DNA from: Sphingobacteriaceae bacterium
Lineage (GTDB): Bacteria; Bacteroidota; Bacteroidia; Sphingobacteriales; Sphingobacteriaceae
NCBI GenBank assembly: GCA_947460275.1
Contig: CANHHZ010000021.1
Location: 1 to 16,808 of the forward strand
Reading direction: 5' to 3'
DNA: 16,808 nucleotides
Position 1 is the stretch's first letter, and the number at the start of each line of letters is the position of its first letter. The position numbers were made by a program, and so were the translations under genes. The notes below the pieces were generated by a model, which ran no database searches, had not been told where the DNA came from, and saw nothing but the letters and a program-made list of their open reading frames with translations. Positions 1-6,279 of the stretch are shown here, piece by piece.

Positions 1-1
1 A

Positions 2-67
2 CCAAAACTATGGGATTATGCAGATAATGTGAATACCATAGATTTTTTAGGGACGCTTCATGGATAA
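2..67 (+). CDS. C-terminal end of an unidentified protein (partial)
   Basis: An open frame enters from the left edge and ends at a TAA at 65-67, giving 21 residues that finish in DFLGTLHG. The composition (Trp, Asp, Asn, Gly) reads like real protein rather than random AT-rich sequence, and a gene ending here leaves a plausible short gap before the promoter-like box at 105. I do not recognise the family from so short a piece, and it could still be a chance open frame. Confidence 0.5.
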   Translation, partial: PKLWDYADNVNTIDFLGTLHG

Positions 68-104
68 AATCATTTTTTTAAATTCAACTATCAATTTGAA
101 ATGT

Positions 105-112
105 TATTTTTG
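105..112 (+). promoter_or_regulatory. -7 promoter box (TATTTTTG) of the small ORF/ftsE unit
   Basis: TATTTTTG fits the Bacteroidota -7 consensus TAnnTTTG at every fixed position. It ends only 4 bases before the ATG at 117, so a start point a few bases downstream would leave almost no 5' leader. No convincing TTG-type -33 element lies at the usual distance, so this is a half-promoter match. Confidence 0.45.
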
Positions 113-116
113 AGCA

Positions 117-320
117 ATGTATATCATCAAAGTTAAAGGCGTTGCCAAAATACCAGATTACGTACAATTAAGAGACGCTAAGTTTACTTTATTGGCTTAT
201 TTTAGGGTAGATAGACCCGATAAATCTTTAGAGAAACTTGGATTGGCCGACAAACAAGATTACATTATGAACATTATTAATGCCTTACCCTTTGGGCAGG
301 TTACAAAATTAGAGATTTGA
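117..320 (+). CDS. Conserved-looking 67-residue protein of unknown function, coupled to ftsE
   Basis: This small soluble protein has 67 residues and begins MYIIKVKG. It has mixed alpha/beta character (a beta-like start, a central FTLLAYFRVDRP stretch, a charged helix, then an amphipathic end) and no signal peptide or membrane segment. Its stop codon is followed by one base and then the ftsE ATG, so the two genes are almost certainly cotranscribed and perhaps translationally coupled. I do not recognise a family. The tight linkage suggests, but does not show, a link to FtsE or to cell-envelope division. The start is supported by the promoter-like box directly upstream. Confidence 0.75.
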   Translation: MYIIKVKGVAKIPDYVQLRDAKFTLLAYFRVDRPDKSLEKLGLADKQDYIMNIINALPFGQVTKLEI

Positions 321-321
321 T

Positions 322-1005
322 ATGGCAGAAAACGCAGTAATTAACTTACAAAACATTGATGTTTTTCAACAAAAACACTTGGTTTTATCCAATGTAAACC
401 TAAATATAGCCAAAGGCGAATTTGTATTTTTAATTGGCCAAACAGGTTCTGGAAAAAGTAGTTTGTTAAAAATTATTTATGGCGATTTGCATATTGGCAG
501 CGGAATTGGTGCCATTGCCGGTTTCGACTTAAAAAATTTAACCGACAATGAGATCCCTTTTTTGCGCAGAAAATTAGGAATTGTTTTTCAGGATTTCCAA
601 CTTTTAAGTGATAGAACGATAGAACAAAACTTAGAATTTGTATTAAAAGCAACTGGCTGGACAGATAAAAACCTCATCAATGAGCGCATTAAGGATGTAT
701 TGGAAAAAGTGGGATTGCGCTCTAAACTTAAAAAAATGCCGCACGAAGTTTCGGGTGGCGAGCAACAACGTGTAGTTATTGCCAGAGCTTTGCTAAACAA
801 TCCAGAAATAATCTTGGCCGATGAACCAACAGGAAATTTAGATCCAGAGACCTCTCAAGAAATCCTACTTCTATTGAAACAAATTAGTCAAAATGGAACC
901 GCAGTGATCATGGCTACGCACAATTACAATCTTATCCGGAGTTTCCCTTCTCGAATTATCAAATGCGAAAATGGAATAGTACACGAAGACGCGAAAATAG
1001 TTTAA
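322..1005 (+). CDS. ftsE: Cell-division ATP-binding protein FtsE
   Basis: This is a 227-residue ABC-type ATPase of the FtsE/LolD class, the cytoplasmic motor that with membrane protein FtsX controls septal peptidoglycan hydrolysis. Visible motifs are Walker A GQTGSGKS (residues 39-46), the ABC signature SGGEQQ (144-149), Walker B ending in Asp167-Glu168 within LADEPTGNLD, and the switch His200 in ATHN. All catalytic residues are present and the length is normal for FtsE. It follows the 67-residue ORF by one base. No ftsX follows: grpE comes next after a 125-base gap, so the partner must be encoded elsewhere. A LolD-type lipoprotein transporter ATPase is the main alternative; the overall sequence and the lack of an adjacent LolC/E permease favour FtsE. 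Confidence 0.88.
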   Translation: MAENAVINLQNIDVFQQKHLVLSNVNLNIAKGEFVFLIGQTGSGKSSLLKIIYGDLHIGSGIGAIAGFDLKNLTDNEIPFLRRKLGIVFQDFQLLSDRTIEQNLEFVLKATGWTDKNLINERIKDVLEKVGLRSKLKKMPHEVSGGEQQRVVIARALLNNPEIILADEPTGNLDPETSQEILLLLKQISQNGTAVIMATHNYNLIRSFPSRIIKCENGIVHEDAKIV

Positions 1006-1130
1006 CTGTGCTGACAAAATTTTAGCAATCAGCCAATCTGTTCGGTAAAATGCAATTATAACTGACAGCATGGCTGATTTTAGGTATTGGCAAAGCTTTT
1101 GTAATTAACCAGAAAAACACGATTAAAAAC
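1006..1130 (+). promoter_or_regulatory. grpE leader region with overlapping inverted repeats
   Basis: This 125-base gap holds three overlapping inverted repeats. GCTGA 1010-1014 can pair with TCAGC 1029-1033, AATCAGCCA 1027-1035 with TGGCTGATT 1071-1079, and CAGC 1066-1069 with GCTG 1073-1076. They share bases, so the folds exclude each other. The region must contain the ftsE 3' end and the start of the grpE-dnaJ unit. There is no CIRCE operator and no full TAnnTTTG box. Whether the repeats act as terminator, attenuator or nothing is unknown. Confidence 0.4.
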
Positions 1131-1712
1131 ATGTTTAACAAGAAAAAAAAGGAAGAAGAACCGATTATAGAAAATAATCAAACAACACCCGAAGCACAAA
1201 CTCTAGAAAATTCAACTCTTGATACCGATTCGAACCTCGAAGCTGAACCAATTGTTGAACTTTCGCCAGAAGAAAAGCTAAAAGAAGAAAATACTGCGCT
1301 AAACGATAAATACCTGCGCTTGTTTGCCGAATTTGACAATTACAAACGTCGTACGCAAAAAGAACGCATAGATTTATTGCAAACTGCAGGTAAGGATGTT
1401 GTGGTTTCTTTATTACCTATTTTAGACAATTTTGAACGTGCACTTAAAGCTACAGAAAGTACCAATGAAGTGGGCCCTATTCGTGACGGAATTATTTTAG
1501 TTCAAACTCAGCTAAAGAATATTTTAGGCCAAAAAGGATTAAAAGAAATTGAAAGTTTAAGTGCGGTTTTTGACACAGATTTACACGAAGCGATTACAAA
1601 AATACCTGCTCCATCCGAAGATTTAAAGGGTAAAGTAGTTGATGAACTAGAAAAAGGATACACCCTAAACGACAAAGTTATTCGCTTTGCAAAAGTGGTA
1701 GTAGGCAGTTAA
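1131..1712 (+). CDS. grpE: Nucleotide exchange factor GrpE
   Basis: GrpE releases ADP from DnaK and so drives the DnaK-DnaJ folding cycle in the cytoplasm. The 193-residue protein shows the family plan: an acidic, low-complexity N-terminal arm (roughly residues 1-50), a long helix leading into the hallmark LFAEFDNYKRR segment, and a compact beta domain ending in VIRFAKVVVGS. Length is typical. It lies 4 bases upstream of dnaJ, forming the usual cochaperone pair; dnaK itself is not in the window, so the unit supplies only the partners. The ATG follows a run of A residues (AAAAAC), which is typical of initiation in this phylum. Confidence 0.95.
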   Translation: MFNKKKKEEEPIIENNQTTPEAQTLENSTLDTDSNLEAEPIVELSPEEKLKEENTALNDKYLRLFAEFDNYKRRTQKERIDLLQTAGKDVVVSLLPILDNFERALKATESTNEVGPIRDGIILVQTQLKNILGQKGLKEIESLSAVFDTDLHEAITKIPAPSEDLKGKVVDELEKGYTLNDKVIRFAKVVVGS

Positions 1713-1716
1713 TACA

Positions 1717-2880
1717 ATGAGCAAGAGAGATTTTTACGATATATTGGGCGTTGCCAAAAGCGCATCGGCAGAAGAAATTAAGAAAGCTTACCGCAAGCTA
1801 GCTATTAAATATCATCCCGATAAAAACCCGGACGATAAAGCTGCTGAAGAAAAATTTAAAGAAGCAGCCGAAGCTTATGAAATACTAAGCAACCCAGAAA
1901 AGAAACAACGTTACGATCAATTTGGACACGCAGGTGCTGGTGGCGGTGGTGGCTATGGTGGTGGCGGTATGAACATGGAAGATATCTTTAGCCAGTTTGG
2001 CGATATCTTTGGTGGCGGGGGCGGAAGTCCATTTGAAAGCTTTTTTGGTGGCGGTGGTCAATCTCGCGGTGGTGGCGGTCGTAGAGTAGCTAAAGGTAGC
2101 AATTTACGTATCAAAGTTAAACTCACCTTAGAAGAAATTGCACACGGCGCCGAGAAAAAAATTAAAGTTAGCAAGCAAATAAGTTGTCAAACCTGTGACG
2201 GTACAGGCGCAAAAGATAAATCATCGGTAAGCACTTGTCAAACTTGTGGAGGTAGCGGCGCAGTACGCAGAGTTACCAATACCATTTTGGGACAAATGCA
2301 AACCACAGCAACCTGCCCTACCTGCCAAGGCAGCGGACAACAAATTACAGCCAAATGTACTACATGCCATGGCGAAGGCACCACTCGTGGTGAAGAAACC
2401 ATTTCCATAAATATTCCTGCTGGCGTAAGCGAAGGTATGCAACTGAGCATGTCGGGAAAAGGTAATGCAGCACCACACGGTGGCATACCCGGCGATTTGA
2501 TTATTTTAATTGAAGAGCTACCGCATGAAACTTTAAAACGTGAAGGTAATAACATTGTTTACGACTTGCACTTAAGTTTTATTGATGCCACTTTGGGTCA
2601 TAGTGTAGAAGTGCCAACCATAGACGGAAAAGCAAAAATTAAAATAGAACCCGGCACACAAAGTGGAAAATTGTTGCGTTTAAAGGGAAAAGGTATACCA
2701 GAAGTAAACTCTTACCATCGTGGCGATCAAATTATACACGTAAACATTTGGACACCAAAGGTTTTAAACGCCGAAGAAAGAGCAATTTTAGAAAAACTCA
2801 AAGAATCTCCAAACTTTAAACCACAACCTGGTAAAAACGACAAAAGTTTCTTCGATAAAATGAAAGAATATTTCGAATAA
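1717..2880 (+). CDS. dnaJ: Chaperone protein DnaJ
   Basis: DnaJ is the Hsp40 cochaperone that delivers unfolded clients to DnaK and stimulates its ATPase. The 387-residue protein is a full type I DnaJ. The J domain at residues 4-70 has the essential HPD at 33-35. A Gly/Phe-rich linker (about 70-125) contains runs of four or five glycines and the DIF motif. Four CxxCxGxG zinc-binding repeats lie between Cys157 and about residue 224, followed by the C-terminal substrate-binding domains. Every cysteine of the zinc module is present. It is cotranscribed with grpE and ends 6 bases before a strong hairpin terminator. The glycine linker is G-rich compared with the surrounding AT-rich sequence, as expected for its composition. 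Confidence 0.97.
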   Translation: MSKRDFYDILGVAKSASAEEIKKAYRKLAIKYHPDKNPDDKAAEEKFKEAAEAYEILSNPEKKQRYDQFGHAGAGGGGGYGGGGMNMEDIFSQFGDIFGGGGGSPFESFFGGGGQSRGGGGRRVAKGSNLRIKVKLTLEEIAHGAEKKIKVSKQISCQTCDGTGAKDKSSVSTCQTCGGSGAVRRVTNTILGQMQTTATCPTCQGSGQQITAKCTTCHGEGTTRGEETISINIPAGVSEGMQLSMSGKGNAAPHGGIPGDLIILIEELPHETLKREGNNIVYDLHLSFIDATLGHSVEVPTIDGKAKIKIEPGTQSGKLLRLKGKGIPEVNSYHRGDQIIHVNIWTPKVLNAEERAILEKLKESPNFKPQPGKNDKSFFDKMKEYFE

Positions 2881-2885
2881 TAGAT

Positions 2886-2915
2886 AAGCCAGCCCAAAAA
2901 GCTGGCTTTCTTTTT
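2886..2915 (+). terminator. Rho-independent terminator of grpE-dnaJ
   Basis: AAGCCAGC (2886-2893) and GCTGGCTT (2901-2908) form an 8-bp stem with a 7-base loop, followed by a T-rich tail (TTCTTTTT). It starts 5 bases after the dnaJ stop codon, exactly where the operon should end. Confidence 0.88.
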
Positions 2916-2920
2916 ATAAA

Positions 2921-2962
2921 ACCATTTATAACCAATTGCTGTTGATTGGTACATGAAATGGT
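2921..2962. repeat. Two-tier imperfect hairpin after the dnaJ terminator
   Basis: ACCATTT (2921-2927) pairs with AAATGGT (2956-2962). Inside it ACCAAT (2931-2936) pairs with ATTGGT (2945-2950) around an 8-base loop, with a 3/5 internal bulge. There is no T-tail, so this does not look like a second terminator. It could be an RNA-processing structure, part of a small RNA, or an operator-like site. Confidence 0.5.
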
Positions 2963-3170
2963 AAATCAGTAGTTCGAGCTTTTATTATACAGATTGAAGA
3001 ATTTTTTTCAATATGAAACAAAATACTATAAGAATTGCAACCCACCAAAAGCACCAGCAACTTTAACAACTAAACCCAATTGTAGCGAGCACAAAGCCGA
3101 GGAACGAGGCGAAGTAAAGCGAAAAGTGGGACTGAAATTGCGCTGAAATGCCTACTCTGTTTTTCTAATT

Positions 3171-3178
3171 TACCTTTG
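3171..3178 (+). promoter_or_regulatory. Candidate distal -7 box (TACCTTTG) upstream of ppx
   Basis: TACCTTTG matches TAnnTTTG fully. It lies 104 bases before the ppx ATG and would give a long leader. No -33 element is evident at 17-23 bases upstream. Confidence 0.3.
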
Positions 3179-3242
3179 TATTTAGTAAATTTTAAACACG
3201 CATTTTTTGCTAAGCAATTTACAAAGCACCCAAATTAATCTG

Positions 3243-3250
3243 TAATTTTG
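3243..3250 (+). promoter_or_regulatory. Candidate proximal -7 box (TAATTTTG) of ppx
   Basis: TAATTTTG matches TAnnTTTG and stands 32 bases before the ATG at 3283, leaving a conventional short leader that is A-rich near the start. It is the better of the two candidates for this gene; a -33 element is not clear. Confidence 0.4.
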
Positions 3251-3282
3251 GGAGTATAAAAGATAAATAGTTACTTATAAAA

Positions 3283-4194
3283 ATGAGCATGAAAATAGCC
3301 GTAATAGACATTGGTACCAATACTTTTCATTTAATTATTGCAGCGCAAAGCGACGAAAAATTGGAGATTATTTACAAAACCAATGTGCCCGTAAAATTAG
3401 GTGAAGATATAACTAAAGACAATTTAATTATTGCTAATGCCTTTGAACGCGGCATAAATTGCCTTAAACAGTTTAAAGCGACCATTAATGAACACCAAGT
3501 TGATGTGGTAAAGGCCACCGCAACATCGGGGGTGCGCAGTGCAAAAAACGGAACCGGCTTTGTTGAAAGCGCTTGGGATGAAGCAGGTATAAAAATAGAT
3601 GTCATTGATGGTGATGAAGAAGCTTCGCTAATTTACCAAGGTGTAAAATGGAGTGGCGCCATTGCAGGCAAATGCTTAATTATGGATATTGGCGGCGGAA
3701 GTACCGAATTTATTTTATGCGACGAAAAGGAATTAATTTGGAAAAAAAGCTACAACATTGGCGCAGCAAGGCTGATGCAGGCATTTTTTAAATCGGACCC
3801 GATTAATGAAATTGACAAAAACCAAATTTTAACGCATTTAAATCAGGAACTCATAGAATTAAAAACAATTTGCGAGGAGTTTAAACCCGAAACGTTAATT
3901 GGCTCGGCCGGTGCTTTTGAAACTTTTGCACAAATGTTGTTGCCAAATATTGACGTTAAAGCAATTAGTGCTGCAGATATTTCCTACTCAGCGTATCAAA
4001 AACTGAGTGAAAAATTAATTTCAGCCTCGCACCAAGAACGAGCGCAGATGGAAAATCTTATTCCACTGCGTGTAGATATGATTGTAATGGCAGGTATATT
4101 GACCAATTATGTGTTGGCCGAAATGAATATTAAACAAATAAAACTTTCTACCTACGATTTAAAAATGGGTGTTTTGCACGGTTTAAAAAAATAA
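3283..4194 (+). CDS. Ppx/GppA-family exopolyphosphatase, short form
   Basis: The family hydrolyses the terminal phosphate of inorganic polyphosphate or the 5' phosphate of pppGpp. The ASKHA-fold signatures are clear: the first phosphate-binding loop in VIDIGTNTFHLII at the N terminus, the family DGDEEASLIYQGV segment with adjacent Glu112 and Glu113 (one of which corresponds to the catalytic glutamate), and the second loop DIGGGSTEF. At 303 residues it contains only the two actin-like domains and lacks the C-terminal HD-like extension of the roughly 500-residue enterobacterial enzymes. Substrate choice between polyphosphate and pppGpp cannot be read from the sequence. Met3 is an equally possible start. 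It converges on maf with a 10-base gap and stands alone, without a polyphosphate kinase gene beside it. Confidence 0.88.
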   Translation: MSMKIAVIDIGTNTFHLIIAAQSDEKLEIIYKTNVPVKLGEDITKDNLIIANAFERGINCLKQFKATINEHQVDVVKATATSGVRSAKNGTGFVESAWDEAGIKIDVIDGDEEASLIYQGVKWSGAIAGKCLIMDIGGGSTEFILCDEKELIWKKSYNIGAARLMQAFFKSDPINEIDKNQILTHLNQELIELKTICEEFKPETLIGSAGAFETFAQMLLPNIDVKAISAADISYSAYQKLSEKLISASHQERAQMENLIPLRVDMIVMAGILTNYVLAEMNIKQIKLSTYDLKMGVLHGLKK

Positions 4195-4204
4195 ATCAAA
4201 TTAT

Positions 4205-4774
4205 TTATATTTTAGCCAACGCTTGGTACAGTTTCTCGGTTGGCAAGCCCATTACATTGGTGTATGAGCCATTTATTTTGGAAACTACCACCAAGCCCCA
4301 CCAATCTTGTACGCCATAGCTACCTGCTTTATCAAAAGGTTGGTAATTGTCTATATAAAAATCTATTTCGGCATCACTAACAGTTTTGCAGTGCACTTCC
4401 GATAAATCGTAAAAAGAATAAATTTGTTCATTTTTTACTAAAGTTACGCCTGTGTACACCTCATGTTTGGTGCCCGAAAGTTTGCGCAACATTTCTTGAG
4501 CATGCGCCCTATCATTTGGCTTGCCTAGTATTTCACTATTTAAAGCAACAATGGTATCAGCAGTAATTACAATTTGATTGTGTAGGGCGTTAAAAGCTTT
4601 AGCTTTTTTCTCAGCAATATAAACTGCAATATCAGCAGGTTGCATGCCTTCGGGATAACTTTCGTCAACTTCTTTGAGCTGAACAGTAAAATTTAAACCC
4701 ATTAATTTTAACAATTCTTGCCGGCGTGGTGATTTTGAAGCAAGTACGATTGGAAAATTTTGCTGATACATCAT
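4205..4774 (-). CDS. maf: Maf/YhdE-type nucleoside triphosphate pyrophosphatase
   Basis: Maf proteins hydrolyse non-canonical or surplus nucleoside triphosphates to monophosphates, and the YhdE branch prefers dTTP and UTP. The 189-residue protein has the N-terminal LASKSPRRQELL phosphate-binding motif, EVDESYP, an EKKAKAF helix, the metal-site motif TADTIV with Asp73, KLSGTKHEVYTGV, and the C-terminal KAGSYGVQD...INGSYTNVMGLP block. The pattern aligns with E. coli YhdE as I remember it, apart from QDWWG where that enzyme has QGLGG. The start is ATGATG, so Met1 or Met2 is possible. It is the last gene of the minus-strand run, separated from the secreted-protein gene by a strong terminator hairpin, so it needs its own promoter or readthrough. 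Confidence 0.92.
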   Translation of the reverse strand: MMYQQNFPIVLASKSPRRQELLKLMGLNFTVQLKEVDESYPEGMQPADIAVYIAEKKAKAFNALHNQIVITADTIVALNSEILGKPNDRAHAQEMLRKLSGTKHEVYTGVTLVKNEQIYSFYDLSEVHCKTVSDAEIDFYIDNYQPFDKAGSYGVQDWWGLVVVSKINGSYTNVMGLPTEKLYQALAKI

Positions 4775-4789
4775 TTAATTTTTCGCTAA

Positions 4790-4825
4790 AATAACAAAAG
4801 CGACCGTTAAGTCGCTTTTGTTATT
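4790..4825 (-). terminator. Strong hairpin terminator downstream of the secreted-protein gene
   Basis: AATAACAAAAGCGAC (4790-4804) and its exact complement (4811-4825) make a 15-bp stem with a 6-base loop. Read on the minus strand the distal arm ends in TTTTGTTATTTT, an adequate U tract. It lies 15 bases after the end of the gene at 4840 and just before maf, so it should insulate maf from upstream transcription. The A/T outer stem also gives a T-rich tail in the plus direction. Confidence 0.85.
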
Positions 4826-4839
4826 AAATTTATTGAGAA

Positions 4840-5253
4840 TTATTGGTTGCCACCGCCAGCCATACGCTCTCTCATCATTTTTTCTCTATCTGCTTTCACT
4901 TGATCTTGCCATGCTTTATATGCTTTTTTCTGATCATCGTTTAAAAATGCATTAACTTTAGCGTCAATATCAGCAGTCATTTTTTGCATTTTTTCCATCA
5001 TAGCTTGTCTATCCCCACCGCCTGACATCATTTCATCACGCATTTTTTTCTGAGCTTCAACAGCTTCAGTGTAAACTGCCTGTGCTTTTGATTTCTGCTC
5101 ATCGGTTAGTTTAACTTTTTCATCAAGTTGCTTTACTCTTTCTTCTGGATCAATTTGCATACGGCCACCACCTTGTCTTCCACCTTGTTGTTGTGCATTT
5201 GCAATTGCTACTACGCTAAGTAATAAAGCGCAAATCATTACTAATTTTTTCAT
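4840..5253 (-). CDS. Small secreted protein, Spy/CpxP-like (LTxxQ type)
   Basis: The 137-residue product has a clear Sec signal peptide (MKK, then a hydrophobic core) with a likely cleavage after ANA at residues 18-20. The mature protein is highly charged and helical, rich in Lys, Met, Gln and Gly. It contains two LT/LN-x-x-Q-type helices: LTDEQKSKAQAVY, and later LNDDQKKAYKAW. That pattern is characteristic of periplasmic Spy/CpxP-like chaperones and related Bacteroidota proteins of unknown role. Gly-rich patches flank the core (GGRQGGGR near the mature N terminus, AGGGNQ at the end), as is a GGGD stretch in the middle. It is followed by its own terminator and preceded by a 117-base gap, so it is probably a separate transcription unit. 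The exact function is unknown. Confidence 0.72.
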   Translation of the reverse strand: MKKLVMICALLLSVVAIANAQQQGGRQGGGRMQIDPEERVKQLDEKVKLTDEQKSKAQAVYTEAVEAQKKMRDEMMSGGGDRQAMMEKMQKMTADIDAKVNAFLNDDQKKAYKAWQDQVKADREKMMRERMAGGGNQ

Positions 5254-5370
5254 TTTTTTTTGTTTTAAGTAGTTTGAAACGTAATCAACTTAAATTAATT
5301 AAGTCTATGCTTGTTAGAAGGTAAATTTAACAGAAAGTTTAATGGCTTTAAGTAATTTAATTGTTGCAAA

Positions 5371-5898
5371 TTATTTACTGGCATCTACTGCCGAAAGATT
5401 TAAATCGACCCATTGCTGTTGTACTTTTAACACCTTTTCGATTACATCTCTAACGGCTGTTTGGCCTCCTTTTTTAGGCGAAATGTAATGAGATATTTGT
5501 TTAATTTCTTCGACCGCATCTGCCGGGCAAGTGGCAATACCTACCAACTGCATGACCTCAAAATCGGGCATGTCATCGCCCATATATAAAACTTGGTTTG
5601 GCGCTATCTTATTTTCGCCCAAATATTGTTCAAAAATTTCAACTTTATTACTTACACCCAAATAAACATGTTTCAATCCTAAATTTTGAAAACGAAGTTG
5701 CGTAGCTTGTCCGCTGCTGCCCGAAATGATGCAAATTTGGTAACCTTTTTTTAAAGCCAATTGCAGCGCATATCCGTCTTTAATATTAAAAGTGCGTAAC
5801 AATTCGCCAGATGCAGAAGCCATTGCGGTACCGTCGGTCAATACGCCATCTACATCAAAAATAAAAGTGGTAATTGTTTTAAGCTTTTCTAAGAACAT
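5371..5898 (-). CDS. kdsC: 3-deoxy-D-manno-octulosonate 8-phosphate phosphatase (HAD family)
   Basis: KdsC removes phosphate from KDO-8-phosphate in the synthesis of the LPS inner core in the cytoplasm. The 175-residue protein is a capless HAD phosphatase of KdsC size. Motif I is FDVDGVLTDG with nucleophile Asp15 and acid/base Asp17, motif II is IISGSSG, and motif IV is GDDMPD at 107-112. The TDG after motif I and the KLGLKHVYLGV-like region (here NLGLKHVYLGV) are typical of the subfamily. No other KDO genes are adjacent. The gene sits between iscX and the secreted-protein gene; the 61-base gap before its start is filled with a 7-bp repeat array. Confidence 0.88.
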   Translation of the reverse strand: MFLEKLKTITTFIFDVDGVLTDGTAMASASGELLRTFNIKDGYALQLALKKGYQICIISGSSGQATQLRFQNLGLKHVYLGVSNKVEIFEQYLGENKIAPNQVLYMGDDMPDFEVMQLVGIATCPADAVEEIKQISHYISPKKGGQTAVRDVIEKVLKVQQQWVDLNLSAVDASK

Positions 5899-5901
5899 AG
5901 T

Positions 5902-5964
5902 GGAAGGTTAAAAGTTAAAAGTATAAAGTTACTCCGAACTCAAGACTTAGTACTCAAGACTAAT
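5902..5964. repeat. Degenerate 7-bp-period tandem array A
   Basis: Nine consecutive heptads can be laid out without gaps. The first block is of TAAAAGT type (5909-5915 and 5916-5922 are identical; neighbours 5902-5908 and 5923-5929 differ slightly). The second block, 5937-5964, repeats ACTCAAGACT with a 14-base offset (5938-5947 and 5952-5961). The array fills almost the whole kdsC-iscX gap, and its last unit contains the iscX stop codon (TAG read at 5962-5960). Confidence 0.72.
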
Positions 5965-6208
5965 CCTGATTATCTCTCCACTCGTAAACCCAAGCAGACT
6001 GTATTTGTTCTAAATGGCCCTCGTTGCTCTCTTCGCGTGTACCTTTAAAATTTGGCAATTCAAGTACCCATTCCAATAATTCGGTAAAACGAATGCGGTA
6101 GATTTTAGGTTCGTTAAAATCGTTACCAAATTTTTCGTAAAGTTCTTGTGCAATATCTTCATGGTCATTCCAGTAAATAGGCAAGGAAAATTTATCGCTG
6201 TTCATCAT
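5960..6208 (-). CDS. iscX: Fe-S cluster assembly protein IscX
   Basis: IscX (YfhJ) is a small acidic adaptor that binds cysteine desulfurase IscS and modulates iron or sulfur delivery during Fe-S assembly. The 82-residue protein carries the family pattern: an N-terminal helix W-x-D-x-x-x-I/A-x-x-L-Y (here WNDHEDIAQELYEKF), a central RFTELLEWVLELPNF segment matching the IscX RFTDMHQWI block, and a C-terminal helix with SNE...L..I..AWVYEW. It is acidic throughout, as expected. It lies downstream of the ferredoxin gene by 71 bases, the same order as fdx-iscX at the end of the proteobacterial isc operon, but iscS, iscU and hscA/B are absent here. ATG at 6208 or the next codon could be the start. 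Confidence 0.86.
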   Translation of the reverse strand: MMNSDKFSLPIYWNDHEDIAQELYEKFGNDFNEPKIYRIRFTELLEWVLELPNFKGTREESNEGHLEQIQSAWVYEWRDNQD

Positions 6209-6279
6209 AATTATTGTAATGTTTAAAGGTTATAACGTTAAAATGTTAATTGAAAACCGTTTATAAAAATATTGACAAT

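Larger units (their letters stand above)
2963..3282. other. Gene-free region with a purine-rich, CGA-repeated element
   Basis: No convincing ORF is present. The stretch 3083-3145 differs from its AT-rich surroundings: it is purine-rich, higher in GC, and repeats the core CGA at 3086, 3098, 3105, 3110 and 3120 (for example CCGAGG and ACGAGG). This looks like a dispersed intergenic element, but copy number elsewhere cannot be judged from one window. The right part holds two -7-like boxes that probably serve the downstream phosphatase gene. Confidence 0.45.

Noticed and set aside
1006..1130. CIRCE-type HrcA operator before grpE
   Set aside because: The inverted repeats present do not match TTAGCACTC-N9-GAGTGCTAA.
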